Assembly (NCBI GenBank): GCA_010909165.1
Contig: MU008159.1
Coordinates: forward strand, 186,001 to 250,000
Direction: 5' to 3'
Source of the DNA: Anthoceros angustus
Lineage: Eukaryota > Streptophyta > Anthocerotopsida > Anthocerotales > Anthocerotaceae
Length of the DNA: 64,000 nucleotides
Shown: one piece after another, positions 46,701-57,736 of the stretch
Layout of the letters: each line of letters opens with the position of its first letter
How positions within the stretch are numbered: position 1 is the first letter of the stretch
Program-made: the position numbers and the translations under genes
The notes under the pieces: model-generated
Told to the model about the DNA's origin: nothing
Database searches by the model: none
Seen by the model: the letters and a program-made list of their open reading frames with translations, nothing else

Positions 46701-48880
46701 AGATCCGATGCCGCCATGACCAGGCCGCAGGAACCCTATAAAGTACACGTATTTCTCCTTGTATGTATATCAGCTGATACTGGGTATAAAGGGATAAATA
46801 ACTAAATAGGAAAATAGATCAATAACTCAATAGGAGAGTAGATCAATAACTCAATAGAAAAATAGATAAATAACCCTAAATAGCGGAAAACAAGATAGAT
46901 TGACAACGAAAAGCCGTTGTGCCGGTAAAATCCCGAGATAAGACGGGCACATAACGCGAATACCCCAAGAAACGGAGAAGCTAGACGGACAGATGCGGCC
47001 ATCTTGGCCCTGCCCACACACATGTATTTGTATCCATTCCGAACATGAGAAAAACGTTCATTCTCTGAAGCTGGAACTCGATAATTAATTAACGCCGAAT
47101 CACCCCTTGGAGTACGGTATTATTGGTATTTTCTCTAGTGAGTGCCCTTTATTAGTCATTACTGGTATTTTCTCTTGATTAAAAAAAGATTGCAAAGAAG
47201 ATTTTCTCTCTCGATGTGTTGGCTACCACCGAGGACAATGATCGCCATGGTGGGGGAGAAAGTGAGACATTTCTTCTCCATGGTGGAGGAGAATTATCTG
47301 CACATTCTCCCATGTATGCAAGTAATAAATTAGCTTGAATTTAATTTAACAAATTAACAAGTAAGTGGTAGTAAAACTTTGGTTAAGACTTAAGAAAATT
47401 AGCTTGCTTGAATGAGCTTGGATTCAAATTATTAATTTAATAGGTTAGTGGTTGTAAGAATTTGCTTAGGTCGTTAGAAAATTAGCTTGCTTATTATCCT
47501 GGATCTAAGTTAACAAGTTAATTAGTTAGTGATAGTAAGGATTTGCTTAAGACTTAAGAAAATCAGCTTGCTTAAATTAGCTTGGATCTAAATCAATAAA
47601 TTTAGAGATGGGTGGTGGCAAGGCTTTGCTTAAGGCTTAAGAAAATTAGCTTGATTGAATTAGCTTGGATCTAAATTAATAAGTTTAGAGATTGGTGGTG
47701 GCAAGGGTTTGCTTAGGGCTTAAGATAATTAGCTTGCTTAAATCTAAGTTAATAAGTTAAGAGGTTAGTGGTAGTAAGGTTTTGATAAGAACTTAAGAAA
47801 ATACTTAGTATTTAAGAAGTTTATTACTCAGAGGTGAAATATATCTATTAGGCTAATCTAAGTGAGACATATTCTAGCACTTTGTGCCACCTTGTTGTTA
47901 GAATGAGGTGCTTACAATGTTTTAGAAACAGGTGCACAAGATGTTTTGAAGAGGAGATCGAAGAATTGGAGCTTGATACGTACACGATCAATATGCCTAC
48001 ATATACATGGTCAGCAGTTTGATCTTCCTTGTACTGTTTTTGTTTTACTTGAATAACAATGCTGTGCTGTCCACAAGTCATCCATGGATGGACTCCGGGC
48101 TACTTGAAAGCTTAGTGCCGGTATGTTGGTATGTGTTCCATACATGAAGGGTTGGAGGCTTGCTACCGGTACGGTGGTATGTGTTCTGATATATGAAGTA
48201 TTGTAAAACTATGTTCCTTAAAGTTCCCTACATGTTCCGATACATGAAGGGTTGTAAAACTATGCTCCCTGAAGTTCCCTTACATACCTAGTGAGGTTGA
48301 GGGTTGCAAAACTATGTTCCCTAAAGTTCCCTATGTGCAGACCTAGTGAGGTAGTAGCCGTGCTCCCATCCAGTGAGCAGGTTGCAAACCACCAAGATGG
48401 GCGATGGGTGGTAGATAGTCTACATTATGTCGCGTCCCTGCATGGCAACACGGAGGCGAGCGAGGAGGGTTGGCAGCAGAAGGTACTTTGGAGGACATTC
48501 TAAGCTCACCATTGATGAGGAACGGGGACGGGCCACATGGCAGAAGGGGCCCCGGGACTCCGACAGGGCCCGTGCATCGGCGCGTTTACGCCGAGCCTGC
48601 TCCCGCCGCTGCCTCTCGTCATTTATGTCAGTGTCACGTTGATGTCGGATGCTGGAGCTTTTATTACCGTCAGAGATGAGGCCCCCGAGCTCCGCTTCCC
48701 TTCTCTTCTCGCAGATTCCCTCATCAGCCTCCGAGCCCTGCCTCTGGAGCAGCGACCATGCCGACGCTTTATCCTCTTGGCAAACCGCGCAACTTGCGCG
48801 TCTCTCTACACCTGCCTCCCATCCTTTTCCATGTCACTGATGCCGCCGATCTTCCGACTGAATCCTCACTAATTGTTTAA
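46701..48880. other. Intergenic with repeats, no supported gene
   Basis: Holds GATCAATAACTCAATAG short repeats at 46817-46860, the 83-bp array at 47330-47815, and partial repeats of about 60-66 bp (CAAAACTATGTTCCCTAAAGTTCCCT) at 48195-48335. No coding signal apparent. Confidence 0.5.
47330..47815. repeat. About 83-bp tandem repeat, five or more copies
   Basis: TTAGCTTG recurs with its Gs at 47401, 47484, 47565, 47648 and 47731 (periods 83, 81, 83, 83). Each unit carries CTTAAGAAAATTAGCTTG and GGT(G/T)GT(G/A)(G/T)(C/T)AAGG-type blocks. AT-rich, diverged, non-coding. Confidence 0.85.
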
Positions 48881-48892
48881 TCTTTGCGGCGT

Positions 48893-48902
48893 TGCATAAA
48901 AG
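48893..48902 (+). promoter_or_regulatory. Candidate TATA box of expansin 6
   Basis: TGCATAAAAG lies about 120 nt upstream of the ATG at 49017. Confidence 0.4.
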
Positions 48903-49016
48903 ACAGCCCCGCTGCACTCCTCCGTCACCCGCTGCCTTGCTCCTCTCCTGTGCCATCGCTCCCGCGCCTGCCTGACTTCTGCGGAGTTCGCGTTCTTGAA
49001 TTTCTCTGCAGCTGCC

Positions 49017-50350
49017 ATGGCGTGAGTGAAACTCCGCTCCAGCTCGTGCTTGTGATTGCCTTGTGCCCCTGCCCCTGCCGCGCGTGCTGCCCTTGCTTGA
49101 TTCTTGATGCTCGTTCTCCATCGGATCTTGGTTCGCATCCGCCGCTGTGATGTTGGAAAGGGGAGAGGATGCCATGGCCATTTTTGACATCCCAAGTGCT
49201 TGCTTTTTCTGTCCAGGACCCGGAGAATTTGTGAGGTTTTGGCAATCGGGTTTGTCTTGCTCGCAATTTGCCGTGGCGCGAGCGGGCAGACGAGTTGGAC
49301 CACCGGCGCCACAGCCACGTATTACGGCGGGTCAGATGCATCAGCCACAAATGGTGAGCGGACAATTTTTCTTTCATAGCTGCCGGACGATGGACTTCTT
49401 CCCCCGGGATGCGATGCAATTGCGCATGCGCAGCCGTGCTGTAGCTAGGATTACGTGTTGAGACTTTGCGGCAATGGTTCTTGATATAATGTTCGCTGCT
49501 GTACTCAGACTGTCGGAGTCCGACTGCTGTGGTTTCTTTTGCATCGAAATCGGGGCATTCTTGAATCTTTCCCTGATTGTGGCATTCCCGGCTGTTGAAA
49601 TTCGCATCGTGTAGGAGGAGCGTGTGGCTATGGGAATCAGCTTGCTCTCTACGGTACAATCACAACCGCGCTGAGCAGCGCATTTTTCCAAAACGGTGCC
49701 ACCTGTGGAGCCTGCTACGAGATACAGTGCACCGGCTCTAGCTACTGCTACAGCGGGAAGACGGTCAGGGTCACTGCCACAAACCTCTGCCCCGACGGGA
49801 GCTACGGAGGCTGGTGTGACGGGAGCAAGAAGCACTTCGACCTCTCGCAACCGGCCTTTACGCAAGTCGCACAACAAGTCGTTGGCCATTTCGCAGCGCA
49901 GTACCGCAGGTGAAGTGAAGTCCCCCCTTGTCCTGCCTTCTCTTGAATCTTGCGGTGTTTTCGTGTATTCCCGGTTTTGGAGAGGCACGCAGGCTGTGAT
50001 ATCGATGCTCACATGTGTATATCGTTCTTCTTGATCAATTCAGAGTCCCGTGCACGAGGTCGGGCGGTGTTCGATTCACCATCAATGGCAACGCTTACTA
50101 CAATCTGGTGCTCATCCAAAACGTGGCGGGCGCTGGTGACGTGACGGCAGTGTCCATTAAAGGCTCCAACACCGGCTGGTTGAGTATGTCGAGGAACTGG
50201 GGAGAGAACTGGGAATGTGACACCAGGCTCGTGGGACAGGCGCTGTCATTCCAAGTCACTCTCAGCGACGGCACAACGAGGACATTCAACAACATAGCGG
50301 CATCGAATTGGGCATTCGGCAGCACGTATTCGTCATCGGTCCAATTCTAG
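49017..50350 (+). CDS. EXPA: Alpha-expansin-like 6, four exons with a 5-nt first coding exon
   Basis: Proposed coding exons are 49017-49021 (ATGGC, donor GTGAGTG), 49217-49353, 49615-49909 and 50044-50350, giving 247 residues. The join yields [20 protein letters not shown], a good signal peptide, then [20 protein letters not shown]. The core has [35 protein letters not shown] and HFDLSQPAF, then [17 protein letters not shown], and it ends SSVQF. The last two introns match the other expansins; the extra first intron is unique here. Like expansin 3 it lacks the PNDN-type stretch before GGWC, and HFD is intact. An alternative start inside exon 2 is not available because no ATG precedes the leader in frame. 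Confidence 0.9.
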
Positions 50351-51200
50351 GCCATTCTCCAGATCCTCGCAAGCTGTGGCGTGCAAGGTAGCAGCCCGCT
50401 TATTACTCCACCGTCCCAGCCAAACACCCAGATAGGCAGAAATTTTGTCTTAGAGTTCATTGTAGCTTAAGTCTAGGAGATCATGATCGGCAGAGGCGAA
50501 GCTGCTACAGCCGCCCTTACTACTTGAGGCGGGCAAGAGAGGTGAGCGATCCGTCACCCCTGCCACGCTTACTTTAAAGATAGAACAAGCTTGTTGCCAC
50601 TAATTTTTGGTAGTCTGCCGATGGGCGGTTTGGCATAGTTTCACTAAGAAATTCAAAGTTTTGAAGTGAAAACAGACCGGCGTTCAAACTGCTCGTGCCT
50701 AATACCCAGATTCTGGACGAAGGTGCGACATAGCACAGACTTGGTGTGGTCCCTTGCTTGATCAATTGTCCGCAAGGCTACTAGTAAAAGGCCTGCTCAT
50801 AAGCGACAGAATGGCAGAGGGCTATGTCAGATTTTACCTCATAGCCACGAGCTACAGCACATTTGTTGATTGATGCGCGCGCACTGTGTGATGTGATATA
50901 TTACAGAAGAGTGATGTTATGTCATGGAGTTGCGTTCGTTGCCGGTTATGCCCAGCAAGACGAGCATGGGGTGTTTGGTCTCCGTTCCACCGAAGAGAAA
51001 GATGGGTGCTCATATATCCCATACTGCCGAGGGAACGCACTGCCAAGGCAGGCTTTTAATATCAGATGTATAAAGGGCCAGTCTCAGATATCTCCTCAGT
51101 AGAAAATGGAAACGCTTTGTCTATTTTAAGTAGTTTCAAATACGCAGATATGTGTAATTCTTGCTCCGATTCCACCGGCTCAGGTTGCCCGATTCTTGCT
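50351..51200. other. Intergenic, no supported gene
   Basis: Short frames on both strands without a domain. The first part is the 3' flank of expansin 6. Confidence 0.45.
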
Positions 51201-51209
51201 CCATCCATG

Positions 51210-52195
51210 TATGGACCCAAAAGTAGCTTTGCATAGAACTCGCTGTCCATACAACTCAGTAACGAAGGGGACGCGGATGCGGAGGTGCCCGTGTAACTTC
51301 CATTCATCCATCATTCCTTTGTCCACCTGATCCCATCGAGTAGCAAACAACCACCGGGGGAACATTTTGCCAAAAGGAGCGACGTGGCCTGCACAAGAGA
51401 GCTTCTGGAGAGTCAGTTACGTGCTTTGACGTAGGCAGGCGTCCAAAGGCATCTGCAAACACAACTTTCGCATTTTTCCTTCTTAGCCTCTGCTACAACT
51501 CTTCTTGCGATTTCAACAGGACTTGTTTGGTTTCCAGCTTCAAACAAAGATACCTCGACCTGTCACGTATAAGAGCCGCGTGAGACACCCAACATCTGGA
51601 TGCGATTCGTTCAACGATACGCAGAAGCTTACCTGCTTTCTCACTGTGACAAGCTGATCGACGGCAGCAGGTCTGTACACTTATCAGTTGCCACCATCAT
51701 GCAGCTTTTGCCCTGTGAGCCATATGTTAAGTTATTAGAGTGATCAATTCTGATACCGTGGGAGGAGGCCAATTCGAGGGATGGCTTGCATATACCTTCT
51801 TCTTGACATAGAGCGGACAACTTGCCACATGCTGTGGTCTTCTCCACACCTTGCAAACCAGCCATAAGGATGACGGTTGAACCTTTTAGCTGCGTCGTCC
51901 AGGCCAGCCACCTCCCCTCCCATCAGCAGTCAGCTCGTCATTTGCAACCTGCAAACCCAGACGTCAAACTCACCATCCTCCCTTGTCTGCTACACTCTTC
52001 ACAAATTGTCGAACTACTGGCAAACTTACCTGGAAGTGGTAAGACACAGTTCAGCTCAAAGGCAGGATAAGCAAATGACAACAAGCATTTCACAACACCA
52101 AGGTCCATGGTGGGAACATACAGCTGCTCCTAGAAGGGCCCTCCTGGTATCTTTCATGGGCTTGGTGATGTTCTCTTTCGTCAAAACATGTGCAC
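51210..52195 (-). pseudogene. Chloroplast-type SRP54 pseudogene with introns
   Basis: Minus-strand exon pieces appear in the right order: VLTKENITKPMKDTRRALL (52192-52127), VSLPVVRQFVKSVADKG (about 52030-51980), MGGEVAGLDDAAK (about 51935-51895), VILMAGLQGVEKTTACGKL (about 51873-51817), GKSCMMVATD then VYRPAAVDQLVT in a shifted frame (about 51715-51645), SPVEIARRVVAEAKKEK (about 51520-51470), and VDKGMMDEWK (about 51325-51296). These follow the N and G domains of cpSRP54. The P-loop Gly is changed to Glu (GVEKTT), frameshifts occur near 51890 and 51690, and the M domain is missing. Plausible GT-AG intron remnants separate the pieces, so it is a DNA-copied pseudogene, not a retrocopy. The live protein targets thylakoid membrane proteins. 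Confidence 0.8.
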
Positions 52196-52890
52196 AGGGA
52201 ATCCTCAGTCCACTACCGCATCCAAATTATCAAAAGCTACCCTGCCGTGTAATTTCTCAAGCCACAGCCAGGTGTTACATCCACCTGCTTTTTGAAGCGT
52301 CTACTACCACACTGGTCGACACCTGGTGGAAAACGGCTGCACCGGTGACAACCAAATTCGTTCTCTTCCTCACAGGCCTCCATACTCCCATGTGCAGGTT
52401 GGACCTTTCCATCCCACATTCCAGATGCCGGTGCACCTACAATCACCCGACCCATCACGACCCATAATATTTGAATAGGTGTGACAACGAGCATTTAGGG
52501 TTAACAGGTTAACACTGGGAACTCAGGAACTACGTCCTTACTTACTATTTACACTGTCCAGCCCTAATCGATCTATACACAGTGCCAGGGTTAGAGGAGA
52601 AGCGATGGGCATGGTGGTGAACCTTCGTTGTAAGGTGCGTGTTCTCGTTCCTTTGCCTATTGTGGCTGCTTAGGTGTGCGCATCCTAGGGTTGATACTTC
52701 AGAGTATGGGTTTCTTATCTTTCTGCACCCCTTTGAAGCAGAGTTCGTGCTTTTATCATCTGCGCGTTTGTTCTGTGTGCTGCTGCAGGTTGTCTCCATT
52801 GCTGTGATGTTATTTAACCTGCAGTTGTGATTCAACAGTTCAGTGGGTCAATATTGATGAGGAGGCTACCTCTTTCAGTCTGTGATTTCC
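52196..52890. other. Spacer and probable 5' region of the PEHE-domain gene
   Basis: Probably contains promoter and leader of the gene starting at 52891. Possible leader intron: GTGCGTGTTC near 52636 to CTGCTGCAG near 52789. Not proven. Confidence 0.3.
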
Positions 52891-54399
52891 ATGGAGCGAG
52901 CGATGGATAAGGGTGTTATGGAAGCTGCAGGCGTCAGCGTGAGACCAACCTTTGCAATCTCCACTAGGTATACTGGTCCGAAGAGAATATCCGCTGATCA
53001 CCCAATGGGCAGAGCATTCACTGTGAATCTAGAACCAGAGCTGGCCAAACATGATGATGAAGAACTAGAGCGACGTATGTATGTGCGAACTTCCGAGCTG
53101 GGCACACATGACGAGGGGGAATTACAGCGGTCTACATCTGTGCGAACTTCTGCTGGTCTAACTTGCACGAGGTTCGAACGTGCAGCTAATGAAGCATTTC
53201 AGACTTCAAGTTCGCTTGGGTATGCTGGTAGCAAATGTAGTGATAGTGAAGCAGGTTGTGCTCTGCCAACGCTAGAAGAGAGCTGGTCTGCATCTGTTTC
53301 TCTGTTAGAAAAGTACAAGCAGGCTGCAGAACTGCATCCAAGAAGTAAGGAAGGTTTGGATGCAGAATGGAAGGCAGCTCGTAGAGGTAATAGGTGGAGG
53401 CACCAGTGGCTGTCGGTACGCTTGAGTCAGCTGCAACTGGAATCTTCAAAATATGATAGGATTTTAGCTTCTATGAAACCTGAGACGTATTCTGACACAC
53501 ACCAGAAAGCTGAGAGTGATCTTTCAGCCTCAGGGACTACTCTGGTACAGAAAAGTGCAAAGCATAGGCACAAGTCCGCACATAGGTGTGGAGGGAGGAT
53601 GGAGGTCGGATCAGACCTGGAATATCACTCCGAAGTGGACCCTGTAGTCTCACAATGTACTGAAGGTGATAAGGACCATGATAATAAGGTAGAGAACATG
53701 GGCGGTGTTGTTGAATCCAAAGACCTGCAACACAATTCGTCTGAGCATCGATTCCTTATTGAGCAGGGCCCTGTTGGTGGGGAGGAGTCATTTGAAGAAC
53801 TCCTTTGGAAAGTGGAGTGTCTACAAAATCGAGTGGAGACTCTTAGATATCTGTTGCTTATGGGAGCACCTGTGACGAAGAATGGCGCAGAGTCATCCGC
53901 AATGACTGCACCAGCAGTTGGTGGTTCTTTAACAGCTCCACCTTTTCCTGCTACCACACATGCTACAAGATCTGTACCAGCAAGCACTCGAAGACGGGCT
54001 TCTGATTATGATATAGATAACATGGTAATGCCTGTTAAGGTGGGGACTAAGTTTGTGGAAATGGTCAAACCAGCCCACATAGAGACTCCTCAATGGCGTG
54101 TTGTAGATGAGACTTCTGTCGTTGAAGATGAAAGCTCCAGTTTGGAAGCAACAGATGATGAGGCTTACGTCAAGCGCCATGCTCTAATGGAATTTAGAGA
54201 GCGGCAACAAAGGTGTCTTCCACGCTGCAATAAGAAAGGCTCACATGTGGACGCTACCAGATTTGGTCCTGCAGTGGGAAAGGTGGTGGATGAGAGAAAA
54301 AATGAAGCTCCTAAAGTGCAGCTGACAAGTGCATCCTGGTCTTCAAGGCCTGTTCCTCGTAGAAAGAGGAGCAGAGCGCCTAGAGGAGAGAAAGGTTGA
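52891..54399 (+). CDS. KANSL1/MSL1-type PEHE-domain protein, intronless
   Basis: One open frame of 502 residues from the first ATG (52891). A region near residues 165-200 has RRGNRWRHQWLSVRLSQLQL, like the RW-WL segment of plant KANSL1-related proteins. A coiled coil near 310-330 has ELLWKVECLQNRVETLRYLL. Near 370 is RRRASDYDIDNMVMP, and the following segment (TPQWRVVDE, then TDDEAYVKRHALMEFRERQQ) has the PEHE pattern TPxWR...DxEAYxxRHxxxE. In animals PEHE proteins scaffold MYST acetyltransferases such as MOF. A chromatin role in plants is inference. A basic, nuclear-type tail (RRKRSRAPRGEK) ends the protein. Upstream coding exons cannot be excluded. Confidence 0.65.
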   Translation: MERAMDKGVMEAAGVSVRPTFAISTRYTGPKRISADHPMGRAFTVNLEPELAKHDDEELERRMYVRTSELGTHDEGELQRSTSVRTSAGLTCTRFERAANEAFQTSSSLGYAGSKCSDSEAGCALPTLEESWSASVSLLEKYKQAAELHPRSKEGLDAEWKAARRGNRWRHQWLSVRLSQLQLESSKYDRILASMKPETYSDTHQKAESDLSASGTTLVQKSAKHRHKSAHRCGGRMEVGSDLEYHSEVDPVVSQCTEGDKDHDNKVENMGGVVESKDLQHNSSEHRFLIEQGPVGGEESFEELLWKVECLQNRVETLRYLLLMGAPVTKNGAESSAMTAPAVGGSLTAPPFPATTHATRSVPASTRRRASDYDIDNMVMPVKVGTKFVEMVKPAHIETPQWRVVDETSVVEDESSSLEATDDEAYVKRHALMEFRERQQRCLPRCNKKGSHVDATRFGPAVGKVVDERKNEAPKVQLTSASWSSRPVPRRKRSRAPRGEKG

Positions 54400-55492
54400 G
54401 GAAGCTTTCCAAGGTGCTTAGATGGTTTGTTGGAACATGACAGAGAGATTTCAAACAGTGTTCAACGATCAACCTATTTTTGTGCGGATCAAGCCTGCAG
54501 CATCAAGGCCACCCACCCAGCGGCTACAATGTCTGCTTGTTCAAGACATTGACTGAATACTGGATTGTGGATGCGTGCGCTCTGCCACATGTTTCTGTTG
54601 GGAAACCATCCATTCCTTGCCTGCAGCATCAGTTGCTCTACTACTACAGGGATATATACTTATTCAAACTGGGCAGCCTGGCAGCTGTAGTTGAGTTCAC
54701 TGACCTGATGTAGCTGCGCAATGCTGGCAAAGGTCTTGATTTTTTAAAGGTACAACAGAATTTCACACAAATGTGACGGCCCAGAGTGCAATTGAAGCAG
54801 GAAATCTGTTCTTACCTTCCCTGTGCACTTGACAGTTCCTGTAGGTTCTTTGTGGAATGGATGAAGAAGCGTATCCCTAGGGATTGAGCTGCTGGGATAA
54901 CTTATTAATCTGGAGAAGGGTTGAGATTGGATGGTGAGAGCGCCAAATGCAATTTTGATGGGAGAGTGGTACAGCGGCAGAAATGGGAGAAGAACCGATC
55001 TTGCTCAGTATTCCAAGTTTTCACTCTCGTGAGTGAAAAAGGGTGCTCTGCCATCAGTTGGAATATCGTGTGTCTTAAGTTCGATCCATTGATCAACTTC
55101 TGTATCTTCTCTCCTCATGGAATGTGGTGAGCGCCTTCTTATGCTGCAGGATTCCTGTGAAGGAGATTGTCTGACTTGATGAGACGAGTCTGGATCTGTT
55201 CTGATCCTTATGCTCACTACCTGCTCAGGACGCAGAGCAGGGATCCGGTTCTACGAGGATGCAGAGCTCGCAAAACGTTGGCCCTGTGTTTTCTTGTATT
55301 GCTTTTTCATCGTTGTCCAAAATTACTGCATGGTCCAAGGACCATGATTGTATGTCTATTATGTGGTTCATGACTCTAGTTAGGCAAGAATGAGCCCTGG
55401 ATTCAAGGGCTTGTTGAGTTGATGCCCACAAAATCTAAAAAGCTAATCAGCTTGTATCTATTGCGCGGCTAATCTTACAGTGATGAACGGAA
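54400..55492. other. Spacer between converging genes, no supported gene
   Basis: It lies between the 3' ends of the + gene at 52891 and the - gene at 55493, so UTRs are expected. A 70-codon minus-strand frame at 55005-55217 has no recognised domain. Confidence 0.45.
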
Positions 55493-56734
55493 TTACCCCA
55501 GTCCTGGAGACATCAGAATTCCCGATTCCAACGCCACAACAGTCGCGTGGACATCAGCCACAATTTGCTCATAAGATTCATGCAGGTGCATGTTCTGTAA
55601 GGCAGTCTCCGCGGCCTGGAGAGCATGGGGAACGACTGGAGAAGGGCCGCGCTTAGCACCTCTGCGACCTTGTGGTGCAGAAGGAACTTCTTTTTCAAGT
55701 TGCCATGCTGTGACATTACATCGGTTTGGAAGAACCCATAACAAGTCGTCATAGGCCACAACCACCGACACCATGGCATCAGGCAGTTCCAAGGAGAACT
55801 CAACTAGGTTGTAAGGCAAGCTGTGGTAAACCTCTACCACCTGGTCGCCTCTTGTTTCCCTCAACAAGTTCAGCTGCTGCCGACGTGCAACATAGGCTTG
55901 AAGAAGGCCGTCAATTTTGTCAATAAACTGCTTAGGGCTGGTGGCCAGAAAAGCCTTCTCTCCATCCATAGATAGGAAAAAGGGCACGGTCTGCTCGCAC
56001 ACAGTCAGCTTGTCCGACGACGACTCACTGGTAAGCGCACAGTAGTAGCTCTCATACGCCTGTCCTCCAAAGCTAGTCTCGAACCGGATGCCAATGCGTC
56101 TCCTAGGCAAACCGCAGATGACAATCCTGGCTCCTACTCTATACGAAAATCTCTCCTCCTCCGAGAAAAGCTCGGCAGCCATGCCCGCGCCTCCCGCGTT
56201 CAGACTGTCCCCGTAACACGCCTCGCTCTCCACTCTCTGCCACAGAGCCGTGATCACCTCGTCGTTCCAAGCTTCTCCATCAACTTCACACTCGGTAGAC
56301 TTGAGCACGGCGAAGTCCACCTCCCTCTGCAGCGGATCCCTGGTAGCTCTCTCCCCCGACAGCCGCTCCCGCAACTCTCCGTGCCTCTGCTTCAGACTAA
56401 GCAGGCCATTCTTCGCGGCATCCAAGACGACGCCTTCCCCGTCCCCTCCCTGCATCTCCTCCTCCTCCTCTCCAGCCAGCCGCCGCGTCTGCTTCGTCAG
56501 CTGCTCCAGGTGCTTGGAGGACGCAGCCAGCACCCGCTTCACCCTCTGCTGGCTGGTTCTCCGCTCCCTCACATCCTGCTTCTCCGGCTCGGCCTCGTCC
56601 TGAGCCATCGCCATCTCCACCACCGCCCGCTCCCGCTTCTTCCGCTTCTCCCTATACATGAACAGTTGTGACATATCCTTCCTTTGCCACAGGCTCCCTG
56701 GCTCCTCAGCTCTCAGCCAGATGCATCCCACCAC
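55493..56734 (-). CDS. CENP-O-like kinetochore protein, intronless
   Basis: 413 residues in a single frame. Residues about 25-125 are charged and coiled-coil-like (REKRKKRERAVVEMA, LKQRHGELRERL). The C-terminal half fits the CENP-O fold: GARIVICGLPRRRIGIRFET, YESYYCAL, then a helix with DKIDGLLQAYVARRQQL and the signature VEVYHSLPYNLVEFSLEL near residue 300, followed by VVVAYDDLLWVLPNR. CENP-O belongs to the constitutive centromere-associated network that links centromeric chromatin to the kinetochore. Several ATGs lie near the start (positions 1, 21, 26, 41), so the N-terminus is uncertain. Assignment rests on motif memory, not a search. Confidence 0.6.
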   Translation of the reverse strand: MVGCIWLRAEEPGSLWQRKDMSQLFMYREKRKKRERAVVEMAMAQDEAEPEKQDVRERRTSQQRVKRVLAASSKHLEQLTKQTRRLAGEEEEEMQGGDGEGVVLDAAKNGLLSLKQRHGELRERLSGERATRDPLQREVDFAVLKSTECEVDGEAWNDEVITALWQRVESEACYGDSLNAGGAGMAAELFSEEERFSYRVGARIVICGLPRRRIGIRFETSFGGQAYESYYCALTSESSSDKLTVCEQTVPFFLSMDGEKAFLATSPKQFIDKIDGLLQAYVARRQQLNLLRETRGDQVVEVYHSLPYNLVEFSLELPDAMVSVVVAYDDLLWVLPNRCNVTAWQLEKEVPSAPQGRRGAKRGPSPVVPHALQAAETALQNMHLHESYEQIVADVHATVVALESGILMSPGLG

Positions 56735-57343
56735 TCCTCATCTCAATGTGTCTTCCTCCCCGTCCCACCCGACTCCCGCCTACACCTGCGTCGACTCATT
56801 GCAAACACGAAATTGTCAAAATCAGGCCCTTCGAACCCCCTGCCATTCACGATCTTGAACGGCAGATCCCGCTTTCCTTTGCTACCGAGCTAGTTAAGGT
56901 GCTACCTAGTTCATATTTATAAGCTAGTTTCTTTTCGCTATAGTATATTCGTTCCAATTTCGTCACCCTATTATCGGTAACGTGTATCCGCTCTTGTGTG
57001 TTCACCAGAGTTTCAATCTCGTTACCCGCGCTCCTTTTCGTGTTTTGTTTTCGTCTACCACTTTCTTCAATCAGCTGACTGTTGAAGAGTCACAGATATG
57101 GTAAGGTGAAGGGTCGCCTCCAGCCGGCCTGTTCTGTGCTGTTGTTTGCGACCTCATTTGGGCACGCAGCAGATGTGTTCAGAGTGCAGTGCGGCGTGAA
57201 AGCGGCAAGGTCCGAGATCGTATGTGCATCTTCGGCCGTGAGGTTTGTTGATTTCTGATGTTTGAGGGCACCTAGTTCCGTGAGTGCTTCATGGACAGGG
57301 TCTTCGTGTTTCTGCGGGGGAGACGAGGGTGAGAGACGGAGAA
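56735..57343. other. Divergent promoter spacer
   Basis: It separates the minus-strand CENP-O-like gene from the plus-strand gene at 57344, so it probably holds two promoters. Polypyrimidine-rich near 56.75 kb. No further gene seen. Confidence 0.45.
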
Positions 57344-57736
57344 ATGAGCCATCGGTTGGCAGTTATCCGTTCTGGTAAGGCCGGTCTTCCTCGCCGTGAC
57401 GTGCTGACAGACTGGGAAGCTCAGTTTCAAGACTTCCAGACGGTGGATCCGGTTTATGATCCGCATCTGAAGAACCAGACGTTCCACCTCGCGGCTGGCA
57501 CTGGCCGAGTCTGTACTGTCTCCAGATTTGACGACTTTCCTCTCAGAACAAAGCCTATTCCGGTGCCGGTGGTTATCCAGGTTACCCCGGAGGTCCAGGT
57601 TGTTGATCTGGTTGCTTTGCAAAAGCGGTACGCAGGTGTGTCGGATCCTTTGCCTCACTTACAGCCGTATCACGCGGAAATCGTGAAGTCGTCAGGCTAC
57701 AACACCATCTCCACTCGCGCACCCTACTGTCCCTGA
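57344..57736 (+). CDS. Unrecognised protein, short paralog of the next gene
   Basis: 130 residues from the ATG at 57344, intronless. The product is not a family I recognise. It aligns along its full length with the first 135 or so residues of the 381-residue protein at 58063: LTDWEAQFQDFQTVDPVYDP versus FTEWESQFKQWQDPKPVYNP, FPLRTKPIP versus FPPRTKPIP, and VALQKRYAGVSDPLPHLQPY versus VELQKKYAGIADPLPHLEPY. It stops right after the shared APY(C/L)P. Either a truncated tandem duplicate or a stand-alone N-terminal domain. Conserved residues across the divergence suggest the segment is under selection. An in-frame ATG at 57284 would add 20 residues. Confidence 0.6.
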   Translation: MSHRLAVIRSGKAGLPRRDVLTDWEAQFQDFQTVDPVYDPHLKNQTFHLAAGTGRVCTVSRFDDFPLRTKPIPVPVVIQVTPEVQVVDLVALQKRYAGVSDPLPHLQPYHAEIVKSSGYNTISTRAPYCP

